Positions 1-5,202 of a stretch of 5,291 nt of DNA are shown piece after piece; positions within the stretch are counted from its first letter, which is position 1; each line of letters opens with the position of its first letter. Source of the DNA: Desulfobacterales bacterium (GTDB taxonomy: Bacteria; Desulfobacterota; Desulfobacteria; Desulfobacterales; JAHIVH01); NCBI GenBank assembly GCA_020056645.1, contig JAGVHJ010000403.1, forward strand, positions 1-5,291, in the 5' to 3' direction. Under the pieces are notes generated by a model. The model had not been told where the DNA came from and did no database searches. It worked only from the letters and a program-made list of their open reading frames with translations. The position numbers and the translations under genes are program-made.

Positions 1-98
1 AAAAAAATTTTGACCGCAGGAATACATGGCGTATTTCGAGGATCAAAATTTTTTTTCCAACGCCGGAGTTGGGAAAATTAACAAAAACTTGAACATCG
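1..98 (+). repeat. Structured intergenic repeat, left copy
   Basis: Bases 7-73 match bases 5225-5290 in the same orientation, with three substitutions and one A indel over 67 positions. This copy can form nested hairpins. An outer stem pairs 1-13 with 43-55 perfectly (A-rich arm with T-rich arm). Inside it, GGAATAC (19-25) pairs with GTATTTC (31-37) using one G-T pair. A second hairpin pairs CCAAC (57-61) with GTTGG (68-72), extended by TTTT/AAAA with one unpaired G. The copy continues to an AACTTGAA motif at 86-93. The 5' end is probably cut by the window edge, because the right copy carries a further GTTCAAG arm before the shared core. It lies beyond the operon's terminator. I think similar repeats occur between genes in Desulfobacterales, but this is from memory. 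A mobile miniature element or a structured RNA are both possible. Confidence 0.75.
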
Positions 99-115
99 AA
101 AATAAGGCCGAAAAC

Positions 116-140
116 GGGCGTTTCCGTGTGGGAAACGCCC
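116..140 (-). terminator. Likely rho-independent terminator of the operon
   Basis: A perfect 10-bp inverted repeat, GGGCGTTTCC (116-125) and GGAAACGCCC (131-140), encloses a 5-base loop. It lies 42 bases beyond the nitroreductase stop. Read on the minus strand, the stem is followed by GTTTTCGG, so the T-tract (complement of 111-114) is only four bases and efficiency may be moderate. On the plus strand no T-tract follows. Position and orientation fit termination of the four-gene minus-strand unit. Confidence 0.7.
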
Positions 141-182
141 GATCCTTATTCTCTATTTGGAATGCTTCTACTTCACACGGGA

Positions 183-1196
183 TCAGGAGCCGATCCAGGC
201 GACCTGCGGCGTGTCACGTTTGACAACCCCATCAATTTTTCCTTTTGGATATCCAATGGCGATGCTGGTCACCGCCTCAAAGGGATGGCGGATGGAGAGC
301 CGCTTTCGCAATCCCATCATCAGGGGATAGTTCAAGGGTTCAATGGGAAGCCCGATGTAACAGGTGCCCAGCCCCAGCGCATGGGCCGCGAGAACCATGT
401 TCTGGGCGCAGATACCGGCGTCCAAGTCCGGGTTACTGACCCCGCGTGTATCTTTTAAAATCATGATGACCAGGGGTGCGTCAAAATAGATTTTATCCTT
501 GCGCACATCGGCCTTCTCCATGGCCGTGAAGGGTCGCGGGTCAAACTTGGTGGCCATGAAAATGCTTAAAAAGTTAAAAACGATCCGTTTCCATAAGGGC
601 CGGGTGCCCTTGTGGTCCAGATAGAGATTTTTCAGGGGCCGGAGCATGGTCTTCATGGAGAGGCGCTCCAGGTCATGGATAATAGACTGATCCTGAATCA
701 CGACAAATTTATAGGGCTGGCAATTACCGGCTGAGGGAGCGAATCGTCCTGCCTCAAGGATTCGGCAAATCACTTCCCTGGGAACCTTTTTATCCTTGAA
801 GAGACGGTTCGACCGCCTTTCGAAAATGGCCCGCTCCACCGGGGTCAGCTCCTCTTTGAACCCGTCATACATCTTCGCCCCATTGAGGCATAGGGGATCT
901 GGAAAGGCCATCTTTCCTTCAAGGGAGTTCTTGTAACGTCCCTCCCGGACCGAATAGACGCCGGTCATGGTGATCGCATCCGATGGACAGACAGCGGTGC
1001 AGTTACCGCAATTAAGGCAGGCCTGCGCATAACCGCCATACCCGACAGGCGTGGGGACCTCTCCCTTTCGCCATTGGAAACCCAATGTGGGACAGGTCTC
1101 GAAACACCTGCCGCACTTTGAGCACTTTTCCGCATCGATTGTCCGGATGGGAAAATCGGTTTCCGGAAAATATCCCTTTGTAAAAGAATTCAACAT
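183..1196 (-). CDS. Ferredoxin-domain nitroreductase family protein
   Basis: This 337-residue cytoplasmic protein joins an iron-sulfur domain to an FMN-dependent nitroreductase-like domain. Residues 25, 28, 31 and 35 form one CxxCxxCxxxCP motif and residues 60, 63, 66 and 70 a second, giving two predicted [4Fe-4S] clusters. The nitroreductase fold runs from about 120 to 320. Visible FMN-binding features are ERRSNR (126-131), PSAGNCQPYKF (154-164), GLGTCYIG (275-282) and AIGYPKGK (313-320). Residues about 185-235 form a basic and hydrophobic insertion, including IVFNFLSIFMA, that may cover the active site or touch a partner. The ATG at 1196 has GGAGG six bases upstream. No signal peptide is seen. 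The gene is last in the operon, 52 bases after the ligase. The family's known chemistry is flavin-based two-electron reduction; the clusters suggest ferredoxin-like electron input. The substrate is unknown: an enoyl-CoA, a quinone or an aromatic are all possible. Family assignment is firm, function is not. Confidence 0.9.
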   Translation of the reverse strand: MLNSFTKGYFPETDFPIRTIDAEKCSKCGRCFETCPTLGFQWRKGEVPTPVGYGGYAQACLNCGNCTAVCPSDAITMTGVYSVREGRYKNSLEGKMAFPDPLCLNGAKMYDGFKEELTPVERAIFERRSNRLFKDKKVPREVICRILEAGRFAPSAGNCQPYKFVVIQDQSIIHDLERLSMKTMLRPLKNLYLDHKGTRPLWKRIVFNFLSIFMATKFDPRPFTAMEKADVRKDKIYFDAPLVIMILKDTRGVSNPDLDAGICAQNMVLAAHALGLGTCYIGLPIEPLNYPLMMGLRKRLSIRHPFEAVTSIAIGYPKGKIDGVVKRDTPQVAWIGS

Positions 1197-1202
1197 AACG
1201 AA

Positions 1203-1207
1203 CCTCC
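1203..1207 (-). promoter_or_regulatory. Ribosome binding site of nitroreductase gene
   Basis: The minus strand reads GGAGG here, six bases before the ATG at 1196. It supports that start over the longer overlapping minus-strand frame that opens at 1242, which is a shadow. Confidence 0.8.
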
Positions 1208-1248
1208 ATCGTTTTTATTGCTTTTAAAATAGCCCGTTCCAACAGCGG

Positions 1249-2844
1249 TCACAAGGTCACCACATTGGGCGCATCTTTTTTAAATTCATCCCTCAGTATT
1301 CTCTCCAACGGTTTTTCGGAGACGGTCTTGGGGATATCCTTCACAATCTGGATATAGGTGGGAATGGAGTTCCGCTCCAATCCTTTCAGGCAATCCGCCT
1401 TGATCGAGCCGATATCGATCTCTTTTCCCTCAAAAGGGGCCACGGCGGCGACCAGATCGCTCTCTCCCGGCGCGCCCGATTCAGATGGAATCCCATAGAC
1501 GCACACTTCGGAAACGGTCTGATTTTCCCCAATTACCTTTTCCACATAATCGGGCTGGATGAAATCCCCCTGCCGCCGGATGCCGCCCCCCTTCCTGAAG
1601 TCAAAATAGAAGAACCCATCCTTGTCTTGATGGCAAATATCACCGCTCCGGAGCCAGCCTCCCCGGGTCTTTTCCTTGGAGGCCTCCTCTTTTCCGTAAT
1701 AGGTGACCGTGGTCTCTCCACTGGCGATCCTGCTGATCAACTCCCCTTTGGCCCCCAGCGGGAGCTCGTTGTCGTTTTCGTCGACAATTTTCATCTCCAG
1801 CATGCCCTGGGGAGGTTTCCCGAAAGAGCCGACAGGGCCGGTTCCCGGAGGATTGTGGGCCAATCCGCCTTCCACCGCCGCATACCACTCGTGGATCTTC
1901 ACGCCAAACCGTTTTTCAAAACTCTCCCAGATGGCCCTGGGTGTGCCTGCGCTTACTACCCGCCGAACAGGGTTATCCGCATCGTTCGCCTTCACCGGCT
2001 CATTGTAGATCCCAGCCATCATGCCGCCCAGGAGCGAGAAGGTCGTGCAGCCGTACTTCCGGCAGATATCCCAAATTTTGCTCTTGGTGAACCGTTCGCT
2101 GACAACCCCCATGATCCCTTTGGAAAGAGCCGGAAAAACCGTGACCGACTGGGCGTTGCCGTGGGTCATGGAGAGGCCGGTATAGACAACGTCATCCTCC
2201 TGGTAGTTCCAGAGAAAACTGGACATGAATCCATAGATCATAAACCGCTCGGCCTTGAGCACAACCCCCTTGGGGTCGCCGGTGGTGCCGGAGGTGTGAA
2301 TGATCTGGGCCGGGGCTGAGTGGTCCAGGGGAACCACCTGACTCGGAATGGTTGGATCCTGGGCCTTCATGATTTCATTCAAAATGGGGTAGTTGGTGTT
2401 GACAGGGATGTGATGATGGTTTTTATAAAGGATGCCGGCCACCGGCACCTGTTTGATATCATCATGGATCTCTTTTAAGTTCTCCAGAAACACATCTTCC
2501 GCGAGGATTCCCTTTGATTGGGTGTTTAAAATCTGAAAAGAGAGCTTTTTCCCCTTGGATCTGGGATCGATGGGCACGGCGATCGCTCCCAGGGAGAGCG
2601 CCGCGAAGAGCGCGTATAAAAACTCCGGATGATTCCTCATGATCATCGTGAAGGTGTCCCCCTTGCCGATGCCATATTGCGCCAGGATACGCGCCATCCG
2701 GTTGGTGTTTTCGAAAATATCTTGCCAGGATAGCCGCTCATCGGATCCATCGTCGTTTACAAAGGTCAGAACCGGTTTCAAAGGATCTGAAACGGTCTTT
2801 CCGAGACATTTTAAGATGGACAATTCATTAATATCGTGTGACAT
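1249..2844 (-). CDS. AMP-forming acyl-CoA ligase (ANL superfamily)
   Basis: This predicted 531-residue cytoplasmic enzyme should activate a carboxylic acid with ATP and CoA through an acyl-adenylate. Numbered from the ATG at 2844, the A3 P-loop is HTSGTTGDPKGV (183-194), the A5 region YAAVEGG (321-327) and A7 GGWLRSGDI (395-403), with the ribose-binding Asp at 402. The hinge/A8 region starts at FDFRKGGGIRR (414-424), keeping Arg417 but with Gly at 419 and 420 where many family members have Lys-Asp. The A10 segment is IPKTVSEKPLERIL (504-517); Lys511 aligns with the catalytic lysine, preceded by Glu instead of the usual Gly. Length is normal for the family. The frame opens at a TTG (2862), but that codon overlaps the Shine-Dalgarno, so the ATG is the better start. 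It resembles CaiC-type or medium/aromatic acid ligases, but substrate cannot be assigned. It follows the thiolase gene and precedes the ferredoxin-nitroreductase, suggesting a shared acid-degradation task. Confidence 0.93.
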   Translation of the reverse strand: MSHDINELSILKCLGKTVSDPLKPVLTFVNDDGSDERLSWQDIFENTNRMARILAQYGIGKGDTFTMIMRNHPEFLYALFAALSLGAIAVPIDPRSKGKKLSFQILNTQSKGILAEDVFLENLKEIHDDIKQVPVAGILYKNHHHIPVNTNYPILNEIMKAQDPTIPSQVVPLDHSAPAQIIHTSGTTGDPKGVVLKAERFMIYGFMSSFLWNYQEDDVVYTGLSMTHGNAQSVTVFPALSKGIMGVVSERFTKSKIWDICRKYGCTTFSLLGGMMAGIYNEPVKANDADNPVRRVVSAGTPRAIWESFEKRFGVKIHEWYAAVEGGLAHNPPGTGPVGSFGKPPQGMLEMKIVDENDNELPLGAKGELISRIASGETTVTYYGKEEASKEKTRGGWLRSGDICHQDKDGFFYFDFRKGGGIRRQGDFIQPDYVEKVIGENQTVSEVCVYGIPSESGAPGESDLVAAVAPFEGKEIDIGSIKADCLKGLERNSIPTYIQIVKDIPKTVSEKPLERILRDEFKKDAPNVVTL

Positions 2845-2853
2845 GGTCCAAAT

Positions 2854-2859
2854 CTCCTT
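2854..2859 (-). promoter_or_regulatory. Ribosome binding site that sets the ligase start
   Basis: The minus strand reads AAGGAG nine bases before the ATG at 2844. An upstream in-frame TTG (2860-2862) directly adjoins this site, so it cannot use it. The ATG is therefore chosen, shortening the protein by six residues. Confidence 0.75.
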
Positions 2860-2874
2860 CAAGAAGGTCTTTGT

Positions 2875-2888
2875 AACAAGGCCTTGTT
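2875..2888. promoter_or_regulatory. Perfect 14-bp palindrome, candidate operator
   Basis: AACAAGGCCTTGTT is its own reverse complement with no central gap. It sits 31-44 bases upstream of the ligase ATG, in the gap after the thiolase gene. With no loop it would make a poor RNA hairpin, so a dimeric DNA-binding protein site is the more natural reading. I do not see a convincing promoter next to it, and no second copy was noticed in this window, including upstream of tetR. Which protein would bind, if any, is unknown. Confidence 0.4.
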
Positions 2889-2912
2889 TTCTATGATGAT
2901 CGAAATGATAGA

Positions 2913-2938
2913 GGGGCGTTCCGCAACGCCCCTTTTTT
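2913..2938 (+). terminator. Strong terminator hairpin oriented to plus strand
   Basis: GGGGCGTT (2913-2920) and AACGCCCC (2925-2932) form an 8-bp G+C-rich stem with a four-base CCGC loop, followed by six T residues on the plus strand (2933-2938). On the minus strand, which carries the genes, the stem is preceded by AAAAAA but followed by TCTATCATTT, a poor T-tract. It therefore looks like an intrinsic terminator for plus-strand (antisense) transcription. It may also act as a weak attenuator or 3'-end stabiliser between thiolase and ligase messages. Confidence 0.6.
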
Positions 2939-2945
2939 CCGTTTC

Positions 2946-4202
2946 CTAAAAATCAGACTGAAGAATGGTGATCACCATGGCGGCCTCTTCCACGCCGATA
3001 TTCCCGCCGCCGTTTTCGGCAAGAGCGGTTCTGGCCTTCTCGACCTGTCGTCCAGTGGCTTCGCCCCGGAGCTGCCACACCAGCTCCGCGATTTGGGCCG
3101 CGCCGGTCGCGCCCACGGGATGGCCTTTGGACTCAAGACCGCCGGATGGATTGAGCGGCAGTTTCCCTCCCAGGGCCGAATGCCCCTGTTCCGCGAAGAT
3201 TCCGCCTTCTCCTTTGGGACAGAATCCCATGGACTCCGAGTTGTAGATCTCGCCGAAGGCGGTGGCGTCGTGGAGTTCGGCCACATCGATATCCTGAGGG
3301 CCAACCCCGGCCTTCTCATAGGCGATTTTAGAGAGCCGCTCTCCCAGATCCGGATCATCGAGCCCCCGGTCCATGCCGCCCCCAATAACCGTTGAGAGCA
3401 CTTTGACCGGCTTGGTGGCCCCAATCTTTTTCATGTACTCCTTCGAGCAGATAATGACGGCGGCAGCCCCGTCTCCCACCGGAGAACACATGGGGCGGGT
3501 CAAGGGGTAGGTGATTTCCGGAGCGGCGAGCACCTCTTCCACTGTGTAGGCTTCCCGATACTGGGCGTGGGGGTTGTTGACGCTGTTTCTGTGGTTTTTC
3601 GCGCTGACAATGGCCAGCTGCCTCTGGGTCAGGCCATATTTGTCCATGTGAATCCGGGTGCCCATGGCATAGATCTCCATGAAGGCCGATCCCCCCACTT
3701 TTTTCTTGGGTTTAGCGTCGGAAACGCCCTTGGCTTCGGCCTCTTTTTTCTTCCGTTCGGCGTCCTCTTTCATGGCCTTGACAAACATCTCGATGATTTC
3801 GATATCCGATGAGGAGGAGAAGAGTTTTAGCCGTTTTTCCCGGTCCTCCATATACATTTTTTCCATGCCGAGGACGAGTCCCACATCATGAAGTCCCAGG
3901 GCCACATCCATCCAGGCCACCTGAAAGGCGGAGGAAGAAGAGGCGCAGGCGTTCTCCACGTTGGTGACAGGAATATCACCGATTCCCATGGCTCTCAAGG
4001 CGACCTGGCCGCGAATCGATTCCTGACCGGTCACGAGCCCTTGATAGGCGTTTCCGACCGTGGCCACTTGAATGGCCTCCTTTGAAATGCCCGCGTGGGT
4101 CAGAGCGTTGTTCACCGCTTCCGCCGCAAGGCTCTTCATATTCCGGTCCATGTGTTTCCCAAACTTCGTCATGCCGACTCCAATTACATACACGTCTCTC
4201 AT
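2946..4202 (-). CDS. Thiolase-superfamily acyltransferase (SCP-x/acetyl-CoA acetyltransferase type)
   Basis: This 418-residue cytoplasmic protein has the two-lobed thiolase layout at normal length. The nucleophile is Cys86 in ENACASSSS, the first catalytic histidine is His311 in ELHDATAFGE, and the second is His361 in SKGHPVGATGAAQ. Classical degradative and biosynthetic thiolases end with CxGGGxG; here the equivalent segment is AENGGGNIG (395-403), so the second cysteine is missing. The HDA motif and this change place it with the SCP-x-like group rather than FadA/AtoB. Residues about 143-169 form a very Lys/Glu-rich insertion in the loop domain (AERKKKEAEAKGVSDAKPKKK). The ATG at 4202 has GGAGG seven bases upstream. 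SCP-x-like members either cleave beta-ketoacyl-CoA or, with an OB-fold/zinc-ribbon DUF35 partner, act as retro-aldolases on steroid-type acyl-CoAs. No DUF35 gene is in the window, so simple thiolysis or condensation is favoured. The neighbouring ligase supports an acyl-CoA substrate; its identity is open. Confidence 0.9.
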   Translation of the reverse strand: MRDVYVIGVGMTKFGKHMDRNMKSLAAEAVNNALTHAGISKEAIQVATVGNAYQGLVTGQESIRGQVALRAMGIGDIPVTNVENACASSSSAFQVAWMDVALGLHDVGLVLGMEKMYMEDREKRLKLFSSSSDIEIIEMFVKAMKEDAERKKKEAEAKGVSDAKPKKKVGGSAFMEIYAMGTRIHMDKYGLTQRQLAIVSAKNHRNSVNNPHAQYREAYTVEEVLAAPEITYPLTRPMCSPVGDGAAAVIICSKEYMKKIGATKPVKVLSTVIGGGMDRGLDDPDLGERLSKIAYEKAGVGPQDIDVAELHDATAFGEIYNSESMGFCPKGEGGIFAEQGHSALGGKLPLNPSGGLESKGHPVGATGAAQIAELVWQLRGEATGRQVEKARTALAENGGGNIGVEEAAMVITILQSDF

Positions 4203-4209
4203 AGTCTCT

Positions 4210-4214
4210 CCTCC
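4210..4214 (-). promoter_or_regulatory. Ribosome binding site of thiolase gene
   Basis: The minus strand reads GGAGG seven bases before the ATG at 4202, within the purine-rich stretch GGAGGAGAGA. This is the strongest initiation signal of the four genes. Confidence 0.8.
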
Positions 4215-4229
4215 ACGTTAAAATAATGT
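4215..4229. promoter_or_regulatory. Imperfect palindrome next to thiolase Shine-Dalgarno
   Basis: ACGTTA (4215-4220) and TAATGT (4224-4229) are inverted copies with one mismatch around AAA. The site overlaps a possible weak minus-strand -10 (CATTAT, complement of 4223-4228), which has a poor -35 (TTGCGT, complement of 4245-4250) at 16-base spacing. This could be a small operator over an internal promoter, but short A+T-rich palindromes are common by chance. Confidence 0.2.
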
Positions 4230-4248
4230 TCACTCATACGCGCCACGC

Positions 4249-4276
4249 AAAAACGGGCCCCTATTCGATGCGGCCC
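4249..4276 (-). terminator. Weak terminator-like hairpin at tetR stop
   Basis: On the minus strand GGGCC (complement of 4272-4276, starting on the last base of the tetR TAG) can pair with GGCCC (complement of 4255-4259) across a 12-base loop, followed by GTTTTT (complement of 4249-4254). The stem is only five pairs, so read-through into the thiolase gene is likely. If active it would partly separate tetR expression from the three enzyme genes. Confidence 0.35.
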
Positions 4277-4890
4277 TATTTTTTCATCATATAAGGTTCA
4301 AGAAGATTCCGGATCGCCTCTTCGAAGGCTTGCTCGGCCCATTCCCGGGTATGACGTTCCGGATAAAAATACCAGCGGGTGGTGATGCCCTGAAAAATAG
4401 ACGAGATGGTCATGGCAAGGGAAAGGGAGTCGTGCTCCCTGAAGAAACCACACCGGATTCCCTCATCCAGGGCCGCCTTCTTAAGTGTCAACCACTCATC
4501 GATCCATTCGCAGAAAAGGGCCCGGTAATCCTCGTCGTGCGCGGAGAGGGTCACCAGGTCATAAAGGATCTTATAGGCCATATTCACTTGAGGGATCTCC
4601 CGGTTAAATAGGGGGAGGCCGAACCCCAGAAGCTTGTCGATGGGGCCGTCACACCCATCCATCGCCTGTTTGAAAAATTGAAAGATGACGCCGTAGTAGT
4701 ACCGGAAGCTCTCCTTGAATAACTCATCCTTGGACTTGAAGTAGTGGGCAAGCCCGCCCTTTGACAACCCAGCGGCCTCGGCAATGTCCGCCATGGTGAC
4801 ATGGGCGCTCCCATTCTTGGACATCACCCCAATCGCCGCCTCAAGAATCTGATTTCTTCTGATGACTTCGAGTTCGGGAATGGAGGCCAT
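4276..4890 (-). CDS. TetR/AcrR-family transcriptional regulator
   Basis: This 204-residue protein has the usual length and layout of a TetR-family dimeric repressor. The N-terminal DNA-binding domain spans about residues 10-57: ILEAAIGVMSKNG leads into the helix-turn-helix VTMADIAEAAGLSKGGLAHY (31-50), followed by FKSKDELF, a hallmark of the family. The C-terminal part (about 60-200) is helical and variable, as expected for a ligand pocket and dimer interface. The ATG at 4890 is preceded by a weak AAGG seven bases upstream. Being first in a run of genes for acyl-CoA chemistry, it is likely a local regulator that releases DNA on binding an acyl-CoA or related metabolite, as FadR- and PsrA-type TetR proteins do. 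Inverted and direct repeats at 4976-5050 are candidate binding sites for autoregulation. The ligand is not deducible. Confidence 0.92.
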   Translation of the reverse strand: MASIPELEVIRRNQILEAAIGVMSKNGSAHVTMADIAEAAGLSKGGLAHYFKSKDELFKESFRYYYGVIFQFFKQAMDGCDGPIDKLLGFGLPLFNREIPQVNMAYKILYDLVTLSAHDEDYRALFCEWIDEWLTLKKAALDEGIRCGFFREHDSLSLAMTISSIFQGITTRWYFYPERHTREWAEQAFEEAIRNLLEPYMMKK

Positions 4891-4971
4891 TTTGTCGCCT
4901 TTTTATCAATTGGGTTTTTTTGGTAGCGATACAACCGGCGAGGCCCAAATCAATGGAAGCGCCCGCAAAAA

Positions 4972-4989
4972 ATATTAACCGGCCAGTCA
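4972..4989 (-). promoter_or_regulatory. Possible tetR -10 box and adjoining operator
   Basis: The minus strand has TAATAT (complement of 4972-4977), a plausible -10. It overlaps the imperfect palindrome TAACCGGCCAGTCA (4976-4989), which fits TNACnGGCCnGTNA symmetrically apart from the n positions. The layout resembles the gapped ACCGnnCGGT-type palindromes of some FadR-like TetR regulators. No good -35 sits at the right distance from this -10 (a TGTCAA is too close), so the promoter part is tentative. Confidence 0.3.
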
Positions 4990-5011
4990 GCTTGACATCC
5001 GACCAATCAGC
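4979..5011 (+). repeat. Tandem 13-bp direct repeat, 20-bp period
   Basis: CCGGCCAGTCAGC (4979-4991) recurs as CCGACCAATCAGC (4999-5011), matching at 11 of 13 positions. The start-to-start distance of 20 bases is close to two helical turns, so proteins bound to both would lie on the same DNA face. The pair lies between the possible -10 of tetR and the inverted repeat arm at 5041-5050, consistent with a two-site operator. Confidence 0.4.
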
Positions 5012-5020
5012 CGGTATAGA
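4992..5020 (+). promoter_or_regulatory. Sigma70-like promoter pointing right
   Basis: A perfect TTGACA (4992-4997), a 17-base spacer and TATAGA (5015-5020, four of six matches to TATAAT) give near-ideal geometry on the plus strand, with a start expected near 5027. It points away from tetR, toward the right-hand repeat and whatever lies beyond the window. No plus-strand coding region follows within the window. Confidence 0.4.
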
Positions 5021-5048
5021 AATATTCATATCCCATCATTGATGTCAA
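5019..5048 (-). promoter_or_regulatory. Possible minus-strand promoter for tetR operon
   Basis: The minus strand has a consensus TTGACA (complement of 5043-5048), an 18-base spacer and a poor -10, TATTTC (complement of 5019-5024). Start would fall near 5012, leaving a leader of roughly 120 bases before tetR. The -35 is strong, the -10 weak, as can be the case for promoters needing activation. It overlaps the plus-strand promoter and the direct repeats. Confidence 0.3.
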
Positions 5049-5202
5049 GCAATAAAATAAAAAGTGGGTAGTTTAACTGTGAAGTCTGATTAAAATGATC
5101 GAACCGGGGATTTTATCCAGAAATTGTTTTTTATTTGCAAATCAACAAGATGATGCTAACTGAGAAGAGAGTGAGTGTCCGAACGAAAACCAGGATTTTT
5201 TT

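Larger units (their letters stand above)
4990..5050. repeat. Perfect 10-bp inverted repeat with TTGACA in both arms
   Basis: GCTTGACATC (4990-4999) and GATGTCAAGC (5041-5050) are exact reverse complements separated by 41 bases. Arm centres are 51 bases apart, close to five helical turns. Each arm contains TTGACA, the consensus -35 hexamer, pointing inward, so promoters from the two arms would face each other. It could be a looping operator pair, face-to-face promoters, or an RNA stem. Confidence 0.5.

Noticed and set aside
26..223. Plus-strand 65-residue frame starting in the left repeat
   Set aside because: The frame starts in the repeat, where a one-base indel between copies shifts it. It then crosses a terminator hairpin and the end of the nitroreductase gene, so it is almost certainly non-coding.
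1627..2319. Long 230-residue open frame on the plus strand opposite the ligase gene
   Set aside because: It lies wholly antisense to a ligase with all family motifs. Its composition is rich in Arg, Gly, Pro and His, as expected of a shadow in G+C-rich DNA, it shows no domain, and I see no ribosome site supporting it.
2845..2862. TTG start giving a six-residue longer ligase
   Set aside because: The TTG adjoins the AAGGAG that serves the ATG at 2844 and lacks its own upstream site.
2972..3424. Minus-strand 150-residue frame inside the thiolase gene
   Set aside because: It is an alternate frame of a thiolase with intact catalytic residues, and its Pro/Ser/Arg-rich translation is typical of a shadow.
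2946..4202. Retro-aldolase of steroid side-chain degradation
   Set aside because: The SCP-x-like motifs allow it, but such aldolases need a DUF35 partner, usually adjacent, and none is in this window. Kept only as an alternative.
4841..5029. Minus-strand 62-residue frame overlapping the tetR start
   Set aside because: It runs out of frame into tetR, has no Shine-Dalgarno, and crosses the repeat-rich regulatory region. No family resemblance is seen.
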